Shown one piece after another: positions 1 through 12,000 of a stretch of DNA of 64,000 nt (positions are counted from its first letter, which is position 1; each line of letters starts with the position of its first letter). Source of the DNA: Setaria digitata (Eukaryota > Nematoda > Chromadorea > Rhabditida > Setariidae); NCBI GenBank assembly GCA_003640385.1, contig RCAB01000083.1, positions 1 through 64,000 on the forward strand, in the 5' to 3' direction. The notes under the pieces were generated by a model that was given only the letters and a program-made list of their open reading frames with translations, had not been told where the DNA came from and did not search any database. The translations under genes and the position numbers were made by a program.

Positions 1-945
1 TTGTGCGTTGTATCCACGCAGCACCACTAACATTATAACTGATGTGTATCTTTTTTTGAGTGATTTTCTTGCGGAGGTGTAGGTGATTGAAGTTTCAAGG
101 AGTGTTTCATTTATTTGATTCGATTGAAATGAAAGCTATTAGCAGTTTCGGTGGATCGAGATGACTGATACTTCCGTATTGCATTCGTTGATTCAGTACG
201 ACTAGATGACAGTTTTCTATAACTACACTTCTGCTGAGGCGTGGATCTTTTGCAGCTGTTGTCGTTTCCTTTTCGTTTCTATTCTCAAATATATTCATTC
301 TATGCTATATTTGGAACCATCATTCCGCATCATATTCACACATTGGTATAGAAGTAGCCTAGAGGCTTTGAAGTAGCTCCATGCTAGTCTTTCGTCAGCT
401 ATATTGATTGCCCACTTGAAGAACTATGTTCAACTTGGACCCAAGCCATTTGCGTCGATCTGTAAAGCCACTGAGTGTCTAACAGCACAGCATTTATCCA
501 TAGATAGATGGGAGTCATATGACAAATATACACTTAACAAACAAGTCTTAATAAGCCTCGGCTTTTATGTACCGAAACTATGGACGAGCAGAAAACGCAT
601 TTATAAGCATCACAATCGTGTCTCTTTTCAATTTCCTCATACTATTTGTCTTACTGATGCGAAATTTGCGTGTTTATATGTTGCCAAGATGAAGCTAGCT
701 GAGCACGAGACTGAAAATCTGTAGGCCTATTAGTGATGTCTTTCATGGCTATCCTAAGGAAGTCTGGACTTGGTACGATGTTTTACTTCCAGTAATGATT
801 ACTGTACACCTCGGTCATATCGCAACTGCTATTTAATTAATTGTTTGAACGCTCTTCTCCTTACAAGTCTAGCTAGCTAAATCCAGAAATTTCGGCTGAG
901 GACAAATGAGAGATGAACTATAATAACTCAAGTCACTTTTCCAGA

Positions 946-989
946 CCTCTTACACATTATGTAACTTTGATTACATAATGGGTTAGAGG
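946..989. repeat. Imperfect 19-bp inverted repeat (hairpin)
   Basis: The arms 946-964 and 971-989 are reverse complements with two mismatches, around a 6-base loop. No gene is adjacent. It could be a relic of a small inverted-repeat element or a cruciform-forming site; the sequence alone does not decide. Confidence 0.7.
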
Positions 990-1584
990 TTGTTGAAATT
1001 AGGAATTGTACAGCTGATTGGCAAGAGATAATTTGTTCAAATGTATTAGGCAGCCGAGTGCCTAGTTATGGCAATAATTGATAAAGGACTGCTATCCATC
1101 ATGCAATCTCACATCAATTAGAGTAAAAATTTGGTACCCTCATATTGAATGTTTCATTTTCTTAATTTAAGACGCATTTTGGAATTCTTTTAAGGGCCCA
1201 CAAATTGTATGCTTCGTTTTTTTTTTCTTTTTTTTTTTTAACTTGGTTTGCTGAATTATCTAAAATTCCAATATACATGTTTTTCTTCGGCCAGATTAAT
1301 TATTTAGTTGAAACAAAGCTAAATATTATCAAACTAGACTTAAATTGTGCAGCTTTTAAAAGTTGAAATATTTGAATATCTTTATGCTTGAATTTTCAAA
1401 GAGAAACTGCAGCTTGGGTTACCTATCTTATGAAAAGTTTTAGTTCCTTACAGAAGCTGCAGGGCGGCTCGTGTCACCTACAGTTAATATGTAAGTAGAT
1501 ATGAAAATATAACTTAACCTTGTGTGATAAAAAAAGTCATTTTACAGAACTAAAGATAAAAAGCTGCTTTGTAAGGCATGACAA

Positions 1585-1678
1585 AAATCAAGCTGAATAT
1601 AACAACTTTTGAAAATTAAACATTAACTTATATATATTAAGTACAATTTCTTTGTTTGTGCAACATTCAGCTTGATTT
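1585..1678. repeat. Inverted repeat with 14-bp arms, 66-base spacer
   Basis: Arms 1585-1598 and 1665-1678 are perfect reverse complements built around the word AATCAAGCTGAAT. The spacer is AT-rich and non-coding. The arrangement is compatible with a tiny MITE-like unit, but I see no target-site duplication. Confidence 0.6.
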
Positions 1679-4603
1679 CTGTCGCAAATTGAATTTTATA
1701 TTTCATTTCTACTTACTTTTCATGTTGGTCTTTTTATTTCTCTCCGTCTCCCATGCATAAATGCGTGCCGGCTTCCCTTTATATAATTTAAAATATAATT
1801 TCTTATTTGCTTTAGTTTGACATCTCTTGAGACATTAAGATAGACGGCTCTTACTTTGTTAATTCGTTGGCTGTTTTTCCACTGATTTACCTTTTTTTTT
1901 TAAGCTATCAGTGATTGTAGAACTTAAAGTACATTTTTTCTTTAGCGATGCAATGAATCTGAAACATTTAATTTGTATTCAGTGTTTAAAATATTATAGC
2001 CTAAGTATTATGATAATAAATAACTTCTTTTTAATCTTCGAAGATAAAAGATATAATCACCACGCAAAGGAACCATTTGTCCAAAACAAAATGTGATTCA
2101 GCGTAATTAATAATATTGTTCAAAATTCTCACGTGCTAACATTTTGCCCCATTTCCAAAAATTAACAATTTATGCTAATTGTCATGAAAATAATGCAATC
2201 CTTTTTACATACATATCTTTTAAAATATTTCGGTGGAAAATACTTAAAAAAGGAGAGCTTATAATTATGGATTTATGAAAGGATTGCAATCTTACTTTAG
2301 CATTGACTGAATTATACTTTTCCCTTTCCTAACAAACATTTCCTTTTCAAGTATGATTTCTTACGGATGCCATGGTAACTCTTTGGTGCAAGATTTTCTT
2401 AATTTTAAAAATTGTGGGAGAAAATAATAAAGAAGGTTGGCAATCGGAAGCATTTTCTGAACAATTAAATCTATTCATTTGCTCAAATCGACCACATCTT
2501 GTCTTATTACTGCAGATACACATCACGACCTCTCGTTTACCTTCTATACAATCACAATGATTTTTTTTTATTCGGTGTGAAAGAGTTTGTTTTTCTAAAT
2601 AGAAATGAGAGAAGAAACAAGGAAAGTTATCCAAAAAAGCTTCATTTCCAAGCAATCTGACTAAATCCAATTACATTTTTTTCGTCGACTTCCTCGTGGA
2701 ATAGAAAATGGTTCTAAAATAAATGCCCAAATAGAGTTAAATAATGAATAAGAGAAGATAGGATATCGAGAATGGGATAATTATTCACATTAAGGATAAA
2801 AATTTTCATTTCTTTCCTTTTTTCACGACACCATCACCAATCACCAACCTTCAATGGTAGTTTTCATTAATTAGCAACGTTATTCATTTAAAATAAATAG
2901 CTCTCTTCTCAGTTTATGGCCTTTAGAAAATAGAATTTTTAAAGTTTCTTTGGTCCAATTATCCACAGAACTTTTGTCCTATATGAATAATTTAGTCATG
3001 CAAAGAGATAATGAATTGCACATTGAATGTATTTATTTATATAAATTTAATCGCTGCTTCATTGCAACACCTTTTTATCGCCCATCATGACATTTTTGGT
3101 CTTTTTTCAAAATAAGATGAAAATCGGTCAGCTGCTATTTACTAATAAGATGATATAAAATATTTGCCCAACGGTAACCAATGAATTCTTCACTTTCTTC
3201 ACTTTATCAAAATTTAAAAGTGATATTATATTCAATAACGAAAGTTTTATGAGTTGATCAAAAAATCAGTGATCACAAAGAAATTATAAGAAAGGCTGAA
3301 ACATGCAGTGAAGAAATTTTAATCTCTTAGGACTCGACAGATTTTTTGTGACATATTCATTCTGTCATAAAAATAAAAATACATATTAAAAAACTGAATC
3401 TTTTTCTGACATTTTGTTATTAAGATGTCTTCTCAAGCTCATTATATAACTATCTGCTTGGCCCCCGTTCCTTGCATATTATCTGTTTCATATGATGGAT
3501 TCGAGATTTCATTTTATCACATTATCAAATAACTATGTCTCTCTGAAACAGTAGGGAAGTTTATTCCAAACGCTGTAACGTTTAAAACAAAAAGAAATCT
3601 GATTTTGTTCTTCAAATTTCTGCAGAAGATACAATTTCATGTCTCTTTAATTTCCTCATTCTCAAAATTTGAGTCCCTTATCTTAAAATCATTGATTCCA
3701 CAAAAGAAAATTCGTTATTCTATGCCCGCGCCGACAGAAGCTTAAAATGCTGAAAACTATAGAGACTATCGAATGCTATTCACTTCTATAAACTCATCTT
3801 ATGCCTGTTTCTTAATTTAAAGCATTATGCTTCACATATCCTTCAGCATAAGAATTAATTAGATTCAAGCGAAAATGGAGAATTAATTTTGTGTTTTCAT
3901 CCGAAAATGCTGGGAAAAAAGATTATCAAGCATTATTCACTTAGAATTGACAAGGTAACGGTCACTTTTTCACTCCATATTTTTCTTCAACTTCTTAATA
4001 TTCAAATCTTGATATTCAACACTTGCGTTTTCTAAAAATAAACTTCACTGTTTGTGATATTCAAGCTGTTATCATCAGCAAGCGTTTCAGGAAGTCATGA
4101 CTTATTGCTATTTTCACATGAGTGAATCCATATGTTAAAAATTATCAGCTCAGAAAATCGAAAAAGATGTTTTCATGGAACAAAAGCAATACAAGTACAT
4201 GCAAGTATTTTGACTATTACGCTTTAATAAAGCCTTACTAAAATTATATATAGGGAGTTCTTAGTAGGTATCAAAAATCTGAATTATCTTTTAGGATATA
4301 TTTATAAAATAATTCAATTAGATGATGATAGCCTTGATGAAAAAACCAAGTTCAAAATTCACGTAATGACCAGAAATATTTTTTTCTTGCATAGACTCCT
4401 TTTTTTGACAAGAAGTCAATTTCACTGAACCGTAATTAACTGCAATAATAAAAATTGAACATATATTTATCAAACAGCTTTGCTTGTAATAACCAACTGA
4501 TGGAAATTCCCATATCAGTTCCTAATTATCGAAATGATGAACGCACTTTCTTCCTAAATTTCAAAATTTATTCTGTTCAGTATGATTTACTAAGTCTTTG
4601 CAG

Positions 4604-7600
4604 CTGCTGAATCGGTTTCTCCAAAAACTCCAACCGCAAGTAAGAAAAAGGAGGAGAAAAAGGAAAAGTTTCTAGGACGATTATCTTACAAACTTGATTA
4701 CGATTTTGATAAAAATGCTGTTAGCTTTTATTTCTTTTCCTTGCAATTTTTTTTATTTCTCAAATATCCTCTTATTTTAATCCGATCACTAATACAAGTA
4801 CCTTGAAAATGATCAAGAAATTTTCACTTATTTAATGAGAAGAGTGGTTAGAGGTGAAATTAACGGTTGCATGGAACAGTATAAAAGTTTTTTTAGTAAT
4901 GTTAGATATTTCAGTGTTAATATACTTTTCAGACAAATATAAAGGATCCGAAAACAGAAAACTGAAGTATTATAGGGAATGGTTCAAATTTACTAAGGAT
5001 TTTGCATAATATTTGTTCATTTAAAAGACTCTTAAATGGAGTTAAATATAATTAAAAGGAAATATTTTTAATTCACATCCACACAGTATTCATTTGTTTT
5101 GAGATAGGATGATTTATTAATATTTTCATTGCAACTTCTATTAATCTTCATTTCTCTCAAGTTCTGAAATTTTTCTCCTTCCATGACTCAAATAGCCTGA
5201 AATCAATCAACCTTGTTTTCTTTTCATTATGTTTCCATATGTCTCCATTTCACCACATAGTAAGTCATTTTGTAACAAAATAACTTTATCAAAAAATTCA
5301 AAACGAATTCACCTTTGTAATAAACCTTAAATTTGCAGCTGACGGTAACGATTATACAAGCAGAAGGACTGCCGGCTATGGATCTTGGTGGTACATCAGA
5401 TCCCTACGTCAAGCTATTTCTGTTGCCTGACAAAAAAAAGAAATATCAAACCAAAGTACAAAAAAAGTCACTCAATCCTGTTTTCAATGAGAATTTTATG
5501 TTCAAGGTAGATTCAGTCTAATTTACTTAGTCAGAATCAATAATTATTATTGTTTATTATAGTCTTGTTATAACAATTCTGGATTCACTTCCGAAACAGC
5601 AAAAATTTTTATAACAGCACATTCAATCAATCACTTGTTGAAAATTGTGAATGCATTTGAATGTTAATTTAACAGATTTTTTGTTTATTCATAAAGCATG
5701 CAGCGGAAATTGAAGTGTGAATTGAGAAATCAGCACTGAAACAAGAATAAGATTCTCGAAACTGCTGCTCTGCTGTTCAATTCACTTATGCAAATCGGCA
5801 TGATTAAGAGTAAATAGAGAGAGAAAGTTCTTCGCCTTCAATATTATTAAAGGCTGGACCATCAAAATTTATTTTAGATGGACTATGCTCTGAAAGCTCG
5901 TCTTGACTTCTGGTTATGATGATCTTCATTACTTCATTTCCAACCAATTCTACTTCCCACAAATCCCCGTGGAATGAACATTTGGCAATTTTGGCAGTCC
6001 TTCTGTACTTCCAACTAAATCTTTGTTAAATTACAACTTTACATCTTTCGTCTTTGCAAGGTAGTTCTTGTGAACAGTTAACTGCCAGTGATTCATTCCT
6101 AATTTATGATCTTCAGGTACCATATAACGAAATTAGCGGTCAAACGTTGGTAATGAATGTTTTCGATTTCGATAGATTCGGTAAACATGGTCAGGTGAGC
6201 TTGTTTACAAGATCTCACCTATTCGCCATACGCTTATATTTTTTTTTTTTTTTTCAAAATAGAATGAATTTATGAGCTTTCTCTTAATAAATCCATTTCT
6301 TTTCCTTCTTCGGTCTATATGAGGAGATGGAATCTCCTCTATTTATTACTACCACTGATGTTATTCTAAGGAAATCACAAAATTCCGAGTTTAGTTACAC
6401 TGGAGCACGGGAAAAAATTGAGCTAAAATCCACATCAACTTCTAATACTTTTCAGATAGGTGAAATTTCAGTACCTCTTGGAAAAGTGGACCTGGCAACC
6501 ACTATTGATAAGTGCGACTTAATTCAATCCCCACCGGTACTTTTTTATATTGATAAAATGGAAAGTTAATATCAGGTTATTTGGCATGAAATAATTTAAA
6601 TATTATTTCCATTTTCCTTTGCATATCAGTGAATTCCAACTTATCATAATCCATGAGCAGAAACTGAAGTAACGCAATTAGACAAACAGTTGTTGAGTAA
6701 TTTCAGGAGAATAGGTTGGGTGAGGTGTGCCTCGCACTTCGTTATATTCCAAACAAAAACAAATTAACAGTTGTTGTAATGGAGTGTAAAAACTTAAAAA
6801 AGATGGATGTCCTTGGCTTATCAGGTTAGTATCATGCAAATCATTTTACAGTGTTCATTATTCTGTCAAGGAAAATGTCACAACAATGAGAAATATACTA
6901 TTAATTCTACGGTTTTTAAATTATGCAAATGTTATGGTCGCAACAACCACAGATTTGACTATTTTTCAAAGATCACAGCTCATTTTTTCACACTGAATAA
7001 ATTTTAGTCCAGTAAAAATGTTCCATCTTTTAGATCCATACGTTAAAATTTATCTGATGCTACAAAAAAAACGATTGGAAAAGAAAAAAACTACGATTAA
7101 AATGAAAACATTAAATCCCTATTACAATGAATCATTCAGTTTCGATGTCAGTCCCGAGAAAATGCAGGTAAGGGGAATGTTAGGGATGGATTTAAGGACT
7201 ATTGGCCTTAGATCTATTTTGTTTTATTTGTGGATAGCTAAATTTTTGAAAGCTCAAGCGCAAGTCAGGTTTTAAATGAACGGAAACGAAATTTAAATTG
7301 ATGTTCTAAATTATTACTGTTCAGTCATAATAATTATTCCATCTGAATCTTAACCGCAATAACGAATATTCAATCAGAAACTGAGTAATAAGTGAGTACG
7401 AGCACAGAGGCACTTGAAAATATTAAGCAATAACAGCATTATAATTCCAAGAAAATCCTATATATATTCAACTACATCAATTAAACGATGGTAGTCACAA
7501 AAAGCATAGCAATGTCACGCAGAGATCATTCATTACATAAGTAAAAAAATTAAGAAATGTCGCATAAATCATAAAATCTACCTTATTCCAAAATTTAAAC

Positions 7601-7913
7601 TTCATCAGCTCGGCTATGGTAACAAATGAATCCTAGTTATGCCTGAAATTGGTTTCTTCTTCTCGTTAGTTTTCCCTTCGGTCTTCAGCAATCGCCAAAA
7701 CGTAATCTGATATAAACAGTCTGTTTCCAGCGGGTGCATCTGCAAGTGACGGTTTCCGATTACGACCGAGTTGGCTCTAACGAACGTATCGGTCACGTTA
7801 TCATCGGCAATAATGCCAACGGTGTTGCGTTGAAGCAGTGGCAAGATGTGCTTGCAACGCCACGTCGTTCCGTCGCGCAGTGGCACACGTTGATGCCATT
7901 CAATGATGACTGA
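4604..7913 (+). CDS. Synaptotagmin, tandem C2A-C2B region (5' exons not seen)
   Basis: Calcium- and phospholipid-binding vesicle protein of the synaptotagmin family, which triggers or tunes SNARE-dependent exocytosis. Exons: 4604-4719, 5339-5506, 6117-6194, 6456-6536, 6707-6824, 7034-7167, 7731-7913; all phases match. The first exon is a Lys/Glu-rich linker leading into [13 protein letters not shown], the start of C2A. C2A has the PALD-type loop [13 protein letters not shown] and loop 3 [14 protein letters not shown]2B has [15 protein letters not shown] and [13 protein letters not shown], then the conserved WHTLMP end. Relative to rat Syt1 the last C2A aspartate is Gly and the C2A serine is Gly, while the last C2B aspartate is Glu, so calcium affinity may be altered (inference). 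The lumenal and transmembrane N-terminus is missing from the readable sequence. The terminal exon is clearly GC-richer than its surroundings. Family is certain; the paralogue is not. Confidence 0.93.
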
Positions 7914-9037
7914 TAATGTTTATTTTGTGGTATATTTATTAACTAATAAAGTTTTGTTGTAATGATCTCTAAGCTAAACAATGAGTGGAATTCGTAACAC
8001 TTAGTTCATTCCTCTCCTTTCATTTTTGAGAATACGGTCCATCAAACTGTTTAGTGTTCAAAGTTCCATCCATTGAATTGTTTTCAAGAATTAATCCAAT
8101 CAATAAATTATTCTGTTGCAAATCAAATGTTTACACTTACTATAGCAAATCGACTTCTGGTTTTCAATAGTCTTAGTTCTAAGTACCTTATTATTACTTT
8201 TAATTATTCCCTTTTCATTGCATTTTGCTTCAGTTTCATAAATTAAAAATTTTCGATGCTTTTTTAATCTCTAATTGTTGACAGTTATTGTGATCTTCTA
8301 TTCTCCATTACTTTCAATTAAATATTTTTCAATAACTGTAGTAGCATCTACAGGCAGTTTGTTACAAAGTGTTATGTAAATATTGTGAAATAATCACGTG
8401 AAATTACTTTGGGGTTGGGTAATATTTTCTTGAATTGTATTTTGAGAAATCGAATAATTTGCATGTTCCTATATCTTAACTTAAATAATACTACAATGGT
8501 CATTATTTCTGTTACGGAATACTTCTTGTTTATTACGATAAGTCCGAACATTTTACTCCACCAAAATCTATAATAACTAGTATTTTCAGAAATTTGTAAT
8601 GTCATTTTCTGTTGTCGCTTAACAGCATTTTCACAAAAATGTTATGAAGTTCATTTCCCTAAGAATTGAATTGAGTGTCTTTGACTGCTTTCAAGAATTT
8701 TTATGTTTCTTCAATGCTCTGAACCAATTCGGAACAATCATTGGAGCATATTTTATGAAAAAGTGAAGTCTTATCTAAATTCTCTATCATTGCTTCTGAA
8801 TCATTTCTGTAATATAATTTGTCCTGTTTTAAGTGATATATTTTGCGATTGCAAGTGTCACGCATTTCTTGATTTAAAAAATAGGAGAGCATAATTACAA
8901 ACTTATCACTATCACTTTAAAATATACAGTAGAAACTGTTAACCGCGAAGGTTTTCAGAATTTCAAAATGTCTGATTTGTACAGTAATGCATTTTCATTG
9001 TCAATATGGCATTACTATAAGAACTCGAAAGTTACAG
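7914..9037. other. Intergenic, between synaptotagmin and amnionless
   Basis: No exon recognised. It should hold the synaptotagmin 3' UTR and the amnionless promoter. The base just before the amnionless ATG completes an AG (9036-9037) in the context TTACAG, a possible cis or spliced-leader trans-splice acceptor. The upstream in-frame ATG at 8987 is therefore probably not used. Confidence 0.5.
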
Positions 9038-12000
9038 ATGCAAGGAGTACTTCGAAATATTTCAACACTATTCTTACTTCTTCACGTACAATGCTTAACT
9101 TACATATTTCGCCGAACGAACGTTCTTGAGGAAAAGGAATATTGGGAAGAGAAAATCATTCCGTGTGGAAATGATTATATTCAATTTGACGAAGAGAAAA
9201 TTACAACAATACTGATCGCCAGTGATTTACATTCGCAAACCATCGATTTACCTAAGAATGGAATTTTGTTTTTTAGTGAAAAAATGGAACTGGGAAAGTT
9301 GGGAAACTGGCAGTGCAAGAAGAGACAAAATGCGAAAGGTCGAGAGCATGTCGTTATTATCAAGTGGAAAAGTGAAATTTCGAAAAAAAAAAAACTCTAA
9401 AAATCACTTAATCCAAATCGAATTTCTTTTTGATTACAGAACTTTTTTTTTGCCGCCCATAAATCGTACACTATGAAGGAAAACAGGCCTCACTCCTCAT
9501 GTTTCAACTCCGCTTAATAGAAAAGATTATAAAATTTTCCTGGAATCGAGCAACATTTACTTGAAGCAATTCCAGAAGTATATTTCAAGCAGAATCCATC
9601 GCTAGGGTTCTACAACGGATCGAATTGGGTGATATCGAAAAAGGCCAAACTTTGGCGACCAGCACTACATGCCCTTCAAGTGCCATCATCTGAGGTATTT
9701 TAAATTATGTGAAACTAAGAATGTAACGCTCTATAATTTTATAGTCTAATCTTCACCAAAATTTTTAATAATTGAGTAGAAATCATTAAAAGTTCCTGTA
9801 ACTGCTAACTGATAAGAAATGCTATCCGGCCATAGAGTCTGCTGCCTCATTCTTTCTTCAGGATACTGCAATAATTCCAACAAACAGTGGTGCTCGAGTA
9901 TTGATAGAAAATTTCATTACAGTCGGTGAGCTTATATTGGCTGGTCGGGTAAGTTACAATTGCCATTTCAATTATATTGATTCTTTTATTCTTCTAAAAA
10001 CAATAAGTTAAATTTTTTATCAACATTTCAATTTGGTTTGCTGAATATTTTGGAGAAAATTCAATTTCTGTTGAATAAAATTAAATGGATTACATAGTGG
10101 AGGAATTTTCTTGTTTGTTTGGAATGATTATTTGAAGAAGACACCATTTCCTACTTTTTACCGCACTTGATTTTGTTCACTTTAACGAGTTAAAACTATT
10201 CAAAGAGTAAGACAGTTCTACTTCCACCAAATTTTTTTTAAAAAAAACACCATAACTGTAGTGCGGACCTGATTAACAAGTTGTTGAGTTAAAAACTGCT
10301 TAATCATTTAATATTAATTAGATTCACAACTATTTTTTGTCAGAAACTTGTCGTTAAAGAAGATGGCCGTGTTATGAAGTGTCTCTATGACACGAGCTAA
10401 AGAATTTTAATTATCCAGAACTAGTCAGCGAAAGGATAACAGAAATTGTATTAGACTCACTCATTTCAATAGTGTGCAGTGATTTTATGGCTCGCATAGA
10501 ATTTTACAGCTGAGAATCTCCGCGTCGAACATAAATTTTCTGAGATTATGGCCCATCTCCAAGCCATTTTTCCTTAGAGTTATGATTAATCTTGAGCTCA
10601 TATCGCAGAAACTTTGTTCAAACATTTCTGATCCATTTTCATACTGCATTCAGATACAAGATAAATCGCAATTAAGTAGCAAAGCCGGTAAACAGAACTA
10701 AAAATTAACGAGGAAAAATAAGACTTTGACAATATATAACTTAGAAAACTTATAATGGTCTTTCTTTGTGAGAAAAAGACCCTTCACTAGCAGGAGCAGA
10801 TCACGAAATTTAGGAATTACAGAGATTCTGTGAGGTATCTTAAAACGCAAGAAAATACATACTACAGAAATATCATATTCCATGCAATATTGAACAATTT
10901 TTCGTTTCGAAAATTCAAATTTTTTAAGAGAATAAATTTATGAAAAGTCCAAAGATGTTTCTGAAGAAAAATCAATAAGATTACCTTTTATTATTGCATG
11001 AAATTAGCAGTTATAAAGGTAATAATTCTAATGCGCACTTCCGCTTCATCATTCCTTTATCATGTCTCAATGATTTCTTGTTCTTTTTTCCTTTTTTTTT
11101 ATTTCGTTAATTAATACAAACAGTCATTTTCTAAAATCCATAGGATGCTCTGCTTTAGTTGAATCAGGTGTTTCTGCGCAGACGAAAAGTTTCTGGATTG
11201 ATTTTATGTGAGAAGTTTCGGCAATTGTGTACTCTCGTTTTTAATCAAATGTTATCATTTTAATAATCGTTGAAGTCTTCCTCGATGATCAGAATTGTAG
11301 CAAAAGATAAGTAGACAAAAAAATTACCACTCTTTCACTGCTTTTTCTCTCGTCATTAAAATTATTCCTCAATGAAACAAGTAAAATTTGGTTAGGAAAA
11401 GCAATGAAGTTTTTGAAAGATAATGGCTATAAATATTTTAAATCTTTCTCAGCCATTTTCTGATCGTTAATAAAATTAAGTAACATATAAATTAATACGT
11501 CACCGTATCATAATATATTAAAATATTTATTATATATAAATATAATGAATATATTATATTCATTATATTTATATTTATTATATTTAAATTATATTTAAAC
11601 TTTCGTAAACATTTAAATTGTATTTAAACTTTCATATTATGTTTAAATTCCATTTAAAAGTTAAATTTAAACTTTTGAAATTTATTTGGTGAAAAAAAAA
11701 ACCGAGTCAAATAGTATAAAAGCATAAAAATAATAATTTTAAATTAAGCTTAATACATTAACTGATCTTATCACTAAATTTATGCCACATTTCAGGGAAG
11801 TTAATTTACTTTATATTACCTTGTGATTTATTCATCAAATAATTTACAATTAGTAGTTATTCAATGAGTCTAAAACAAGAAAAGAAAGTGAAACCACTAA
11901 TTTTAAATTTCTGTTATTTCTTTCTGATCCAATAAATAATTATTTGTTAATGAAGCAGTGCTGTATTCATCCAATACATGCAGTTAAATTTAGTTCAGCT

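Larger units (their letters stand above)
1..4603. other. No recognised gene; AT-rich 5' flank or intron
   Basis: I see no exon here that I can assign to a family. The first 900 bases are less AT-rich than the rest and contain open stretches on both strands (404-724 plus, 107-298 minus), but neither resembles a known protein nor has convincing splice flanks. The membrane-anchor exons of the synaptotagmin that starts at 4604 should lie here or further upstream. I looked for a hydrophobic exon followed by Cys/Lys residues and did not find one. Two inverted repeats (946-989 and 1585-1678) are listed separately. Confidence 0.5.

Noticed and set aside
404..724. 106-codon open frame near the window start
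   Set aside because: No domain, no splice support and no family resemblance; kept only as a note in the flank entry.
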